Part shown: one piece after another, positions 14,756 through 22,192 of the stretch
Layout of the letters: every line of letters starts with the position of its first letter
How positions within the stretch are numbered: the first letter of the stretch is position 1
Origin: a virus
Direction: 5' to 3' (one strand)
DNA: 26,330 nucleotides
Virus record (IMG/VR): IMGVR_UViG_3300049729_000107
Span: 1-26,330 of that record
Translations under genes and position numbers: made by a program
Notes under the pieces: model-generated
Told to the model about the DNA's origin: nothing
The model's input: the letters and a program-made list of their open reading frames with translations, nothing else
Databases searched by the model: none

Positions 14756-16516
14756 ATGTTTGTTGATGATTTGATTTCTGAATCCGTTATTGAACGACCA
14801 TTGAAGGCTGCGCTGATGGCCTTGAAGCCTTATGTGGTTCAAAAAGTTCAATGGGAATATGATAATTGGGGAGGTTCTTATGGATTATGTAATGATGTTG
14901 CGAAAGTCATGGCAAACTGTATTAAATATGATATTTTCGGCGTAAAAACATCTATTATTGATAAGGATAACGATCATTATTGGGTTAGAGCGTGGATGGG
15001 TAAAGAATGTTACGATATTGATATTCCGTTTGGAAAATATGAACGATGGAGTGAAAAGCGTGAACAATTTTTCAAAGTTTCAAATGTAATTTTTACTCCG
15101 CGAGATATTTTTATCTATAAGTCATCCAAAATGTTTTTGAAGGCTCCGTGGGAAGCGAGAAAACGATATAATCCAATGAATGTCAAGAAATTTTTTATGA
15201 GAGAGTCTCCAGATTTTGGCTACTCTCAATTCAACAACAGAGATAAGGACATAAAGAAAATCAAATTCGTTGTGGAAAGAGAACCACCAAATGCTCCTGG
15301 ATTTGAGATTAACATTCAAAATGATCCATGGACAAAAATTCGTTGTTTTTCATTTGGAAATAATGATGTTATAGAAGTTACACGAATTCAAATAACTCGC
15401 GAATGGCAAGGAACTGGCGTTGGTCAAATATTGTATGATAAAGCAATTCAACTCTCAAAGAAAATGGGTTATCATTATTTTGAGTCTGGATTTTTCAGAA
15501 CAAGTGATGCCGAAAGTGCATGGGATAGATTGAGACAACGATATTCAGTTGAAAAAGTTCCAAATAAGAAAGGCCCAGCAAACGCATTGAAAACAGTTTA
15601 TCGAATTGACCTGACAAAAATTCCATTGAAGGAGTCTCCAGATTTTGGGTATTCACGATTCAATGATCGCGATAAAGAATTGTCATCAGTAAAGTTTAAT
15701 ATAAGAAGTGGCCCCAAGAATGTAGATCATCAATCATTTATAATAGAAGCAATAAATGAAAATAATGAAATTGGAAAAATGGTTCTTAGTTTTATATTCT
15801 CATCATCAAGTATGAATGTTTTGAGAAGCGAAATTGTAAAGGAATGGAAAGGAACTGGTCTTGGACAAATGTTATATGACAAGGCTATTGATTTGGCAAA
15901 GTCAAAAGGTTGTAGAGAATTTCGTTCGGATACTACACGAAGTTATGACGCTGATCAGGCATGGGAAAAGTTGAGAAAGAGATATCCAGTCCGATATAGA
16001 GATTCACATACATACATTCCTCATTCATATTTTTATATTGTCTTGAGCAGAATAAAAGTGGCTGAGTCTCCAGATTTCGGTTATCGTCATTACAATGATC
16101 GTGATGCCGAGATTTCAAAGTTGACGTGGAAAGTAAAAAGTGACGAAAATGGTATAGAAATTAGAGCAATTGATAAAAATAATATTTCTGGTTTTAGTGA
16201 AGGGGTAATAATAGCTCGCCCAATGAAATCTGATAGTTGTGGAGACATTTCGTGTATAGAACTCAATGGCATTCAAATAACTACAAGTAAATTAACAGAA
16301 AGAGGTAACTGGCATAATACTGGTCTTGGTCAAATGCTATACGATAGAATGATTCATGAAGCCAAAAAAGCTGGATATTCTTATATTGTTAGTGATTTTA
16401 CAAGATCACTGTATGCTAAATCGGCGTGGGAAAAATTGGCTAAAAGATATTCAGTGAAAAAATTGAAAGATTCTGACGGTGATAGTTATTTCAGAATTGA
16501 TTTACAAGGAAAATAA
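14756..16516 (+). CDS. Triple GNAT acetyltransferase polyprotein with an N-terminal Cys-His-Asp domain
   Basis: Leader MFVDDLISE|SV is followed by a ~140-residue domain with GLCNDVAK (C45), DHYWVRAW (H74) and CYDIDIPFG (D87/D89), the Cys-His-Asp order of papain/transglutaminase-type folds. Three GNAT domains follow, each opened by E|SPDFGY (E150, E293, E437) and each with the acetyl-CoA-binding motif: WQGTGVGQILYDKAI (~217), WKGTGLGQMLYDKAI (~364) and WHNTGLGQMLYDRMI (~519). Each also has an (R/S)(S/T)xxAxxAWxxLxxRY element. The Glu before every SPDFGY is a candidate prohead-protease site (MRE, LKE, VAE), giving up to four mature enzymes. Targets (proteins, drugs, tRNA) cannot be told. The ATG lies one base after the previous stop, with AAGGGG upstream. 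Confidence 0.85.
   Translation: MFVDDLISESVIERPLKAALMALKPYVVQKVQWEYDNWGGSYGLCNDVAKVMANCIKYDIFGVKTSIIDKDNDHYWVRAWMGKECYDIDIPFGKYERWSEKREQFFKVSNVIFTPRDIFIYKSSKMFLKAPWEARKRYNPMNVKKFFMRESPDFGYSQFNNRDKDIKKIKFVVEREPPNAPGFEINIQNDPWTKIRCFSFGNNDVIEVTRIQITREWQGTGVGQILYDKAIQLSKKMGYHYFESGFFRTSDAESAWDRLRQRYSVEKVPNKKGPANALKTVYRIDLTKIPLKESPDFGYSRFNDRDKELSSVKFNIRSGPKNVDHQSFIIEAINENNEIGKMVLSFIFSSSSMNVLRSEIVKEWKGTGLGQMLYDKAIDLAKSKGCREFRSDTTRSYDADQAWEKLRKRYPVRYRDSHTYIPHSYFYIVLSRIKVAESPDFGYRHYNDRDAEISKLTWKVKSDENGIEIRAIDKNNISGFSEGVIIARPMKSDSCGDISCIELNGIQITTSKLTERGNWHNTGLGQMLYDRMIHEAKKAGYSYIVSDFTRSLYAKSAWEKLAKRYSVKKLKDSDGDSYFRIDLQGK
15203..16513 (+). repeat. Three tandem SPDFGY-GNAT repeats
   Basis: Three protein repeats of about 145 residues start at ESPDFGY (codons at 15203, 15632 and 16064), followed by an (F/Y)N(N/D)RD(K/A)(D/E) segment and a GNAT core. 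They are clearly homologous but well diverged, so the triplication is old and each copy may have its own substrate. Confidence 0.9.
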
Positions 16517-16558
16517 TCTTGGAAATCTCAAAAGATTGGTAAATACTGAAGGTGAACT

Positions 16559-16759
16559 ATGAGAATTTCTGAAATCATTCAAGAAACATCATCTGGAGGG
16601 TCAACTTCGGCCGGAAATATGGGAACCACGATTGCTGGCGGAACCCCACCAAAAGGTCAATTTTTTGGCGGTGATCCAGCCTCTTCAATATATAGCACAA
16701 TCAAAAAGAATAGAAAAGATCGTAAAACCGTTAGTCCTACGTTGATCAAAAGAACATAA
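16559..16759 (+). CDS. Small Gly/Ser-rich protein with a capsid-targeting-type leader
   Basis: 66 residues: MRISEIIQE|TSSGG, then a Gly/Ser/Thr-rich stretch (STSAGNMGTTIAGG), FFGGDPASSIY and a basic tail (KKNRKDRKTV...LIKRT). The leader closely resembles the ten-residue targeting peptide of T4 internal proteins in length and amphipathic pattern, with phi-x-E at the end. The short basic remainder suits a DNA-associated internal head protein. GAAGGTG precedes the ATG, and TAAATACT (16540-16547), similar to the element before 9177, lies just upstream. Function inferred. Confidence 0.7.
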   Translation: MRISEIIQETSSGGSTSAGNMGTTIAGGTPPKGQFFGGDPASSIYSTIKKNRKDRKTVSPTLIKRT

Positions 16760-16771
16760 AGAGGAATTGAA

Positions 16772-18163
16772 ATGCTGTTACAAGAATTTTGGCAATCTAA
16801 CTCGTCTGGTGATGATGAATGGATAGAGACTAATGAACCTGTCCATACACGAGGTTTATATGAACCTGCCAAGAACGAAGCGCTTGCTAAATGGCGTAAT
16901 GCAGATATTAGTAATCCAAGATTTACTGGAAAGTATGTATGGATTTATGATCCAACTGTAGGATTGCTCATTGGTGAAGGAAATTACGCGGCCCACGGCA
17001 GAGTTTTTGGTAACATAATGAATCAGTCTGATACTGATTATGATGATTTTGATAGAGGATATGCTCAAACCGATGTAGATAATCATGTATTGTATTTCTA
17101 TCCAACAGATGTTCACGAATTTTTTGCACATCCAATGGAGAAGATATTCAAAAAAACATTTCCAAATTGGGAGATTGTCAAGTTTGATTCCTATAAAGGA
17201 GATAATTGGAAACCAATGGGGGCGGTAAAAGAGGCAATTATAGATGGAATTGATGAATACATTGATTTGGCTCGTATGTCTATAAGATTTGATCCGCCAG
17301 GTGGTACTTTCGAAAAAAGTGATTCTCTTGAGCGTTTGGAACTATTGAAGAAGGAAATTGCGCAAAGATTGGCTGGTAGATATATTGTGGCAAAGATAAC
17401 ACGACTTGGTAACTCTCTTTTGGTAAAAGGAACATACGAAAAGTATGTGGTTACGCCGCCAGAAAATTTGCGACCAGGAATTAGAAGCAATAACTTTGTG
17501 GTGGTTCCTTGGACTGCAAAGAGGAGTCCAGCGAAGCGAGTAGTCGAGGGTGTAGAAGATACAACAAGGTTTGGAACATATCTATGGATTTATTATCCAA
17601 CATATGGATTGACAATTCGTAAAGGACATTATGCAATGCATACCACTCGATTTCATGACATTATAAATAAGAGACGAATGACAGGTGGATTTGCACCCCA
17701 TTTTGATAGTTATGATCGCGGGTATTTGAAACTTGATCCGAAGACCAAATCAATGTATGTTATGCCAACAGATGTACGAGAACATTTTACTTATGATGTG
17801 AAAGAAGCATTTGAAAAAGAATTTCCAAATTGGCATATTGAAACTTTTGATAAGCAACGATACGATTTCAAACCAGGTACGAAACTTCTTGATGCAGTAA
17901 AGGAAGGGATTCGTTTAGCGGCAAAAACAATCGGATATAATTATTTTAATCGTAAAAGTGAAGAAAGAGGAGCCGCATTATATGTCTTGGTTAGAAAAAT
18001 AAATTATACGTTGGAGCGTAGATATATTGTTGCAGATGTGGAAACTAGAGATGATGTAGTTTATGCGGTGGGAAGTTTTGAGAGATATAAAATAGAATTA
18101 CCACTTTCACTCAGACCAAGACTTACAGTTAAAGATTTCAAAATAAGCGTGGTGTCAAACTAA
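16772..18163 (+). CDS. Two-repeat protein of unknown function
   Basis: The 463-residue protein is a tandem duplication with a period of about 218 residues. Repeat 1 has GKYVWIYDPTVGLLIGEGNYAAH, DFDRGY, YPTDVHEFF, FPNWEIVKFD and RYIVAKI..VKGTYEKY...LRP. Repeat 2 has GTYLWIYYPTYGLTIRKGHYAMH, SYDRGY, MPTDVREHF, FPNWHIETFD and RYIVADV..VGSFERY...LRP. A (V/I)-V-E-G sequence (KRVVEGVEDT) joins them, a possible further cleavage point. The H at the end of the first motif and the D-x-G-Y, D-V elements are the most conserved polar residues. No signal peptide or membrane segment. GAGG 8 nt before the ATG fixes the start. The N-terminus MLLQEFW lacks the terminal Glu of the other leaders. I do not recognise the family. 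Confidence 0.75.
   Translation: MLLQEFWQSNSSGDDEWIETNEPVHTRGLYEPAKNEALAKWRNADISNPRFTGKYVWIYDPTVGLLIGEGNYAAHGRVFGNIMNQSDTDYDDFDRGYAQTDVDNHVLYFYPTDVHEFFAHPMEKIFKKTFPNWEIVKFDSYKGDNWKPMGAVKEAIIDGIDEYIDLARMSIRFDPPGGTFEKSDSLERLELLKKEIAQRLAGRYIVAKITRLGNSLLVKGTYEKYVVTPPENLRPGIRSNNFVVVPWTAKRSPAKRVVEGVEDTTRFGTYLWIYYPTYGLTIRKGHYAMHTTRFHDIINKRRMTGGFAPHFDSYDRGYLKLDPKTKSMYVMPTDVREHFTYDVKEAFEKEFPNWHIETFDKQRYDFKPGTKLLDAVKEGIRLAAKTIGYNYFNRKSEERGAALYVLVRKINYTLERRYIVADVETRDDVVYAVGSFERYKIELPLSLRPRLTVKDFKISVVSN
16919..18144 (+). repeat. Internal duplication, two ~218-residue protein repeats
   Basis: Repeat 1 spans about 16919-17514 and repeat 2 about 17571-18144. Shared landmarks are (Y/L)WIY(D/Y)PTxGL, D(R)GY, PTDV(H/R)E, FPNW and RYIVA. 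The copies are diverged at the DNA level. Confidence 0.85.
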
Positions 18164-18957
18164 TGAAAAAGAAAAAGTCATCTAAACCTGGAACACTAAG
18201 AGCAACTGATAAAGTTGCATCTGTCGGCCCTGTGCTTGGTGGGAATCCAAAGAAAGGAACTCTGAGTAAGAAATTTTTTGGCTGTGGCATTACGCCAGAA
18301 ATTGGCGATAGAGAAGTTTTGGATGAAGCCACACGTAACCAATTTGCAAAACTTAAAAAAGTTAACATAGATCACCCTGCCGCTTTGATTACTCCCAAAA
18401 ATCATGTTTATGTTGGTAGAATGCATTATGAGTTGCGTGATGTAGTTGCACGAATGCATGATGATCCTAGTCTTTTAAGTGGAACTGTTAGAGTTCGTTT
18501 TGCAGGAACAGTTGGATATGCTCATACAGTAATTGAATTTGCTAATAAGGATGAAGCAACTTTACAAAGAGTTTTTGCCGCATTGGAAATTAGAACCCCC
18601 GGTGATTGGTTTACTGTGGAATATTCAGTTCCACCATTATATCCAAGTTGGAAGGGAAAAAAAGATGAAGTAAAAGAAGAAATACAAAATTGGGCAACAA
18701 TGGCAGAACCAGAACCCGTTCGTTCCTATAGTCCAGCTATGGCGTTTTGGCGTGAGTCAAAAAATGAAAAGACAAGAAAGGTGCTATCATATAAGGAATT
18801 TCAAAATGCAAGTCACGCCACTAAAAAAGTGTGTCCATCTTGTCAGAATACTTTCAAAAATGTACATAGTGTAGATCAACAATTTTGTTCATTACCATGT
18901 GAAAAGGATGGTGGACTAACTTCTGCATTACAAGAAGCATTTAGCAAATTTGTATAA
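18163..18957 (+). CDS. Zinc-ribbon protein with basic N-terminus, unknown function
   Basis: A 264-residue protein. Residues 1-35 are Lys-rich (MKKKKSSKPG ... KKGTLSKKFFG) and could bind nucleic acid. The middle is an alpha/beta region (HVYVGRMHYELRDVVARMH, VRVRFAGTVGYAH, GDWFTVEYSVPP). The end has CPSCQNTF...QQFCSLPCE, a four-Cys zinc ribbon, followed by a short helix. EVLDEATRN near residue 46 and WRE|SKNE are further phi-x-E-like sites. The ATG overlaps the upstream stop by one base (TAATG), implying coupled translation with the two-repeat protein. No family recognised. Confidence 0.7.
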   Translation: MKKKKSSKPGTLRATDKVASVGPVLGGNPKKGTLSKKFFGCGITPEIGDREVLDEATRNQFAKLKKVNIDHPAALITPKNHVYVGRMHYELRDVVARMHDDPSLLSGTVRVRFAGTVGYAHTVIEFANKDEATLQRVFAALEIRTPGDWFTVEYSVPPLYPSWKGKKDEVKEEIQNWATMAEPEPVRSYSPAMAFWRESKNEKTRKVLSYKEFQNASHATKKVCPSCQNTFKNVHSVDQQFCSLPCEKDGGLTSALQEAFSKFV

Positions 18958-18966
18958 GGATATTAT

Positions 18967-20313
18967 ATGAGCCATCTCGTAATTGGTAGTAAAGGTCAAG
19001 TTGGTAAGGCATTAATAACTGTGCTATCCGAAGGACAATTTCTAAAAGTTGAAGGGCTGGATATTGGGGTATTACCAATATCAGCTAAATTCAGCATTAT
19101 TCATATCTGTATTCCTTTCAATGATGAATTTGTAGACGCAGTTCAAAAATATCTTGATAAATATCTTACCAAGGATGGATTGGTAATTATCCATTCCACT
19201 GTGGATGTTAGCACTTCATCTTATTTCAATGCTGTGCATTCTCCGATTCGTGGAGTTCATCCACATTTGGTTAGTGGAATTTATACCTTCACCAAATATT
19301 TTGGTGGAGCAAGAGCAGAAGAAGCGGCTGTTGTTTTTAGAAAGCTTGGTATTGATTGTGTAACCACTCCAAAATCAGAAACCACAGAAGCGATGAAGTT
19401 GTGGGATACCACTTATTATGGTTGGAATATAGTTTTTGAAAAAGCGGTCAAAGCGTATTGTGATCAACTTGGTTTAGATTTTGATTTGGTTTACACGCAA
19501 GCAAATAAAAGCTATAATTCTGGATATGCATCTCTTGGTATGAAAAATGTTCAACGGCCGGTGTTGAAAGATTATCCTGGTGGAATCGGCGGTCACTGTA
19601 TACAAAATAATGCGATGATTTTACACGAATCAATTGGTCAGTCTGTTGGAAAGAATATTTTAGAACAAGTTCTTATGGCTGGTCAAAGTTTAAAAGAAGA
19701 TGAAAAACCAATTAGTAATAGATCATGGTTATATTGTGAATATTGGGGGAAAAAGAAAGGATCAGAACAGATTGGAAAAGAACTTGGTTGCACAGGCGCA
19801 AATATTATAAGATCAATGCGATATAGAAATATTAAAAGAAGAGATCGTATTTGGACAAATAGTGAAATAGAAAATCTTATCGAATTATCAGAAACCAAAA
19901 CTTTTAAAGAGATATCAGAAATATTGGGGAAAACACATGATGCCATTAGACTGAAGGCAATTAAATTAGGATTGGAAAGTTGTTATTTGCCAGGAGAACA
20001 AACAAAACGAGAAGCAACTCGTAAAAAGATAAGTTGTACTTTACAAGGAATTACAGAAAGTGAATGGGATGGCTTTAAAGCAAGTGCCAATGCTCTTATA
20101 AGAAAAAGTGAAGAATATCAAAATTGGAGAAAATCTGTTTTTAAGCGGGATGAATATAAATGTATGGATTGTAAAGCAACTGGATTCCTCCATGCTCATC
20201 ATATTAAAGAATTTGCTAAATATCCAGAACTTAGATTTGATATTGATAATGGACTTACTCTTTGTGAACCCTGTCACAAGAAAGTACATAGAGTTAATAG
20301 CGTAGAATTATGA
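18967..20313 (+). CDS. NDP-sugar dehydrogenase-like domain fused to an HNH homing endonuclease
   Basis: Residues 1-~240: an N-terminal Rossmann site (VIGSKGQVGKAL), HSTVDVST, GVHPHL, WDTTYYGWNIVFEKA and PGGIGGHCIQNN, the layout of the NAD-binding and central domains of UDP-glucose/GDP-mannose dehydrogenases including the active-site Cys in GGHC. The C-terminal sugar-binding domain is absent. Residues ~250-448 are a homing endonuclease: a helix-turn-helix (GSEQIGKELGCTGANII), a SANT/GcrA-like element (WTNSEIENLIELSE..FKEISEILGKTHDAIRLKAI), then HNH with zinc Cys pairs (CMDC, AHHIKEF, NGLTLCEPCHKKVH). There is no stop or start between the parts, and no intein splice-site pattern is visible. The start has AAGGAT upstream; the stop overlaps the next ATG. 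Confidence 0.8.
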   Translation: MSHLVIGSKGQVGKALITVLSEGQFLKVEGLDIGVLPISAKFSIIHICIPFNDEFVDAVQKYLDKYLTKDGLVIIHSTVDVSTSSYFNAVHSPIRGVHPHLVSGIYTFTKYFGGARAEEAAVVFRKLGIDCVTTPKSETTEAMKLWDTTYYGWNIVFEKAVKAYCDQLGLDFDLVYTQANKSYNSGYASLGMKNVQRPVLKDYPGGIGGHCIQNNAMILHESIGQSVGKNILEQVLMAGQSLKEDEKPISNRSWLYCEYWGKKKGSEQIGKELGCTGANIIRSMRYRNIKRRDRIWTNSEIENLIELSETKTFKEISEILGKTHDAIRLKAIKLGLESCYLPGEQTKREATRKKISCTLQGITESEWDGFKASANALIRKSEEYQNWRKSVFKRDEYKCMDCKATGFLHAHHIKEFAKYPELRFDIDNGLTLCEPCHKKVHRVNSVEL

Positions 20314-21161
20314 GACTTACAGAATTGACAAGACGAAAGAAAGTTGTGGCTCCATATGATCCTGTGGAACGCGAACGAGAGATGCTTGAATATTATAAAG
20401 AGCAAGGGATGACAAAAATGCCAAATGGAACGAAGCAACTTTTTGTTCCAAGAAAAGTAGAAAGTTATCACACTAAAAAAGAATTTTCTGATTATATTTT
20501 TCAAAACCGCGCTCAATATGCGTATGACGATGAAGGAAATCTTAAACCAGAATATCAACGAATGATTGATTTAGCCAACGAAAGTATTATGTTTGAAGGC
20601 GCTCCAATTTTGGTTAACACTACTCCAAATGTCGGTGGACAAAAACCTACTAATTCTGCCTTATGGACAAGCACAGCAAAAGAAAAATCAAATGGAAAAT
20701 GGACAAGTTCTTGGAATGATTTTGTTCAAGAGGGAGGATTACCAGATAAAATGAAAGGTCAAGGACAACTTGGCTATCTTTATGATGTAAAGCCAGGCAC
20801 TACAGTATGTGAAATTGATTCCACAAATGATGCCAAATGTATGTATGAAATGTTTGCTACTCTTGGAAGGGAAAATACGGCGTATGCTGATCCCGAAGAA
20901 TGGAAAAGGATAAGGGAGATAGGATTTGATTCTGGTTATTTGTTACAGAAAGATTTTCCGTGGCAACATATCGCTCGTCATTTTGATTGCGTTCATCATT
21001 ATAATTTTGGTCGTTCTTCATACGATGGATTTTCAGATTTTACCTATGGTTATGATTGCGAAAGCACTGCGTGGTTCAAATCTGACCATTTGACATTGCT
21101 AGGAAAAGTGCCATTATGGACCGCCGCCGATATGAAACAAGAGCGAGATGCAGACGATTGA
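20310..21161 (+). CDS. Conserved-looking phage protein, unknown; weak ART-like features
   Basis: A 283-residue protein starting MRLTELTRRKK in an ATGA overlap with the HNH fusion gene. The first ~100 residues are charged. Then come SALWTSTAKEKSNGKWTSSW (a W-T-S-T motif followed by Trp), GYLYDVKPGTTVCEIDS and YADPEEWKRIREIGFDSGYL. An aromatic W-T-S-T followed by a strand resembles the STS element of ADP-ribosyltransferases, but the full R-S-E set is not evident, so this is only a hint. The last part (HFDCVHHYNFGR...YGYDCESTAWF) contains several Cys/His/Trp. No signal peptide or membrane segment. Confidence 0.6.
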   Translation: MRLTELTRRKKVVAPYDPVEREREMLEYYKEQGMTKMPNGTKQLFVPRKVESYHTKKEFSDYIFQNRAQYAYDDEGNLKPEYQRMIDLANESIMFEGAPILVNTTPNVGGQKPTNSALWTSTAKEKSNGKWTSSWNDFVQEGGLPDKMKGQGQLGYLYDVKPGTTVCEIDSTNDAKCMYEMFATLGRENTAYADPEEWKRIREIGFDSGYLLQKDFPWQHIARHFDCVHHYNFGRSSYDGFSDFTYGYDCESTAWFKSDHLTLLGKVPLWTAADMKQERDADD

Positions 21162-21183
21162 AAATAAAGGACTTAGAAAGTTC

Positions 21184-21212
21184 TTGACTTTTGCCAACCA
21201 AAGTGATATACT
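21184..21212 (+). promoter_or_regulatory. Sigma-70-type promoter
   Basis: TTGACT (21184-21189), a 17-nt spacer and TATACT (21207-21212) lie 29 nt upstream of the ATG at 21242. This is a near-consensus host-type promoter that starts a new transcription unit after the long cargo block. Confidence 0.7.
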
Positions 21213-21241
21213 TATCTTGTAGTCAGAGAAAGGGTAAACGA

Positions 21242-21589
21242 ATGAATAAGCCGTATACGCTATTGACTGAGAGACAAAAGACTCTAATCGTCAACAATGT
21301 TCTCGCCGCTGTAACAGACATTAACAAGCTGAATAACATTGGCTACCATTTCCTTTATTTGTCGTGTGGTTTTATTGCACACTATAATCGCTACGGATTC
21401 ATTAATTATTACTCTACTGAGAGTTTGCGTGACGATATTATTACAAATGCTCAGATGAATCAGTGGAACAATTTTCATCTCGGTGATCGTGATTATGACC
21501 ATCAGATGGAAAAGAAGGAAATTTATAATCGGATTTTGGTTGGTCTTGGTGCAGAGTATAAGGCATCAAATTGGCTTCGTTACTATTGA
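21242..21589 (+). CDS. Small phage protein, unknown function
   Basis: 115 residues, starting at the ATG at 21242 behind AGAAAGGG; an in-frame extension to 21191 would lie inside the promoter. It begins MNKPYTLLTERQKTLIVNNVL and has a Tyr/Asn-rich middle (GFIAHYNRYGFINYY) and an acidic LGDRDYDHQMEKKEIYN region. No Cys cluster or membrane segment. It is a single-gene unit with its own promoter and a hairpin terminator, typical of early phage genes that adjust host functions, but its role is not visible. Confidence 0.7.
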   Translation: MNKPYTLLTERQKTLIVNNVLAAVTDINKLNNIGYHFLYLSCGFIAHYNRYGFINYYSTESLRDDIITNAQMNQWNNFHLGDRDYDHQMEKKEIYNRILVGLGAEYKASNWLRYY

Positions 21590-21619
21590 AATTAATTGTA
21601 ATTGCCGTAAATTAGAAAA

Positions 21620-21653
21620 GGGCTACCTTACTTCCTAACGGAGCGGGTAGCCC
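21620..21653 (+). terminator. Hairpin terminator / leader hairpin
   Basis: GGGCTACC (21620-21627) pairs perfectly with GGTAGCCC (21646-21653), and CT(t)CC/GGAG inside the loop can extend it. AAATTATTTT follows. It ends the small gene at 21242 and lies ~22 nt before the ATG of the Cys-repeat gene. The loop sequence CTTCCTAAC resembles that of the hairpin before the other Cys-repeat gene (404-431). Confidence 0.7.
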
Positions 21654-21675
21654 AAATTATTTTATGAGGTATTAT

Positions 21676-21891
21676 ATGAATAAAAAATGTAAACATGAAA
21701 GACTAAAATCCCAATGTAAAGAATGCGGTGGTTCTCAGATATGTGAACATGGAAGACGAAAATCCAGTTGTAAAGAGTGTGGTGGTTCTCAGATATGTGA
21801 ACACGGAAGACAAAAAAATTATTGTAAGGAATGCGGCGGTAAATCTAAAAGAAATAATTTGATTAGAGAAATTTTAATGATTGACAATTGA
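21676..21891 (+). CDS. Short Cys-repeat zinc protein, possibly a homing-gene remnant
   Basis: Starting at the ATG at 21676 (GAGG 6 nt upstream; an ATG at 21664 is less well placed) it encodes 71 residues: three tandem CxHxRxKxxCKECGG units (CKHERLKSQCKECGG, CEHGRRKSSCKECGG, CEHGRQKNYCKECGG), then a short basic tail KSKRNNLIREILMIDN. Each unit has two Cys plus Cys-x-His, fitting one zinc. The nuclease domain that follows the same repeats at 1-383 is absent, so this may be a truncated copy or a stand-alone DNA-binding protein. The stop lies inside the next promoter. Confidence 0.7.
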   Translation: MNKKCKHERLKSQCKECGGSQICEHGRRKSSCKECGGSQICEHGRQKNYCKECGGKSKRNNLIREILMIDN

Positions 21892-21909
21892 AAAATAAAA
21901 TAGTAAACT
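21881..21909 (+). promoter_or_regulatory. Sigma-70-type promoter before the DsbA-like gene
   Basis: TTGACA (21881-21886), a 17-nt spacer and TAAACT (21904-21909) lie 22 nt before the ATG at 21932. The -35 box overlaps the 3' end of the Cys-repeat gene, as at the Clp-like gene. Confidence 0.65.
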
Positions 21910-21931
21910 AAGAATTGAGGAGAAATATATT

Positions 21932-22192
21932 ATGGCACTACAAACTAAATTAGGACCAGCCGAAATTACCAGACTAAAAGATTTGATTTATGATGGTGTA
22001 AAAACCAAAGAAGAAATTACTTCACTGACCGAAGGAATGAACGATACGGTGAAAGCTATTTCAGAGGAACTTCAAATCCCCGCAGGTCTACTCAAAAAAG
22101 CAATCAATACCGCAGCCAAAGGAAATTTTTCTGAACTCGAATCAGAATTGGGTGATTTGGAACAGATTCTAAAAGCTGTTGGACGTAAGTGA
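21932..22192 (+). CDS. dsbA: DsbA-like double-stranded DNA-binding protein (late transcription)
   Basis: 86 residues, all helical: LKDLIYDGVKTKEEITSL, MNDTVKAISEELQIPAGLLKKAINTAAKG and FSELESELGDLEQILKAVG. The length and the central pattern KAISEELQIP..LLKKAI...KGN resemble T4 DsbA (89 residues) and its cyanophage relatives, which bind DNA near late promoters. The resemblance is by eye and the sequences are far apart, so the symbol is tentative. GAGGAG lies 8 nt upstream. The stop overlaps the GTG of a tiny membrane gene (GTGA), and the DNA polymerase gene follows. Confidence 0.7.
   Translation: MALQTKLGPAEITRLKDLIYDGVKTKEEITSLTEGMNDTVKAISEELQIPAGLLKKAINTAAKGNFSELESELGDLEQILKAVGRK

Noticed and set aside
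18967-20313. Intein in the dehydrogenase gene
   Set aside because: No N-terminal Cys/Ser block, no C-terminal His-Asn junction and no host sequence after the HNH domain.
21690-21834. Tandem DNA repeats resembling a CRISPR array
   Set aside because: The repeats are in-frame coding units of the CKECGG protein, with no unique spacers of constant length.
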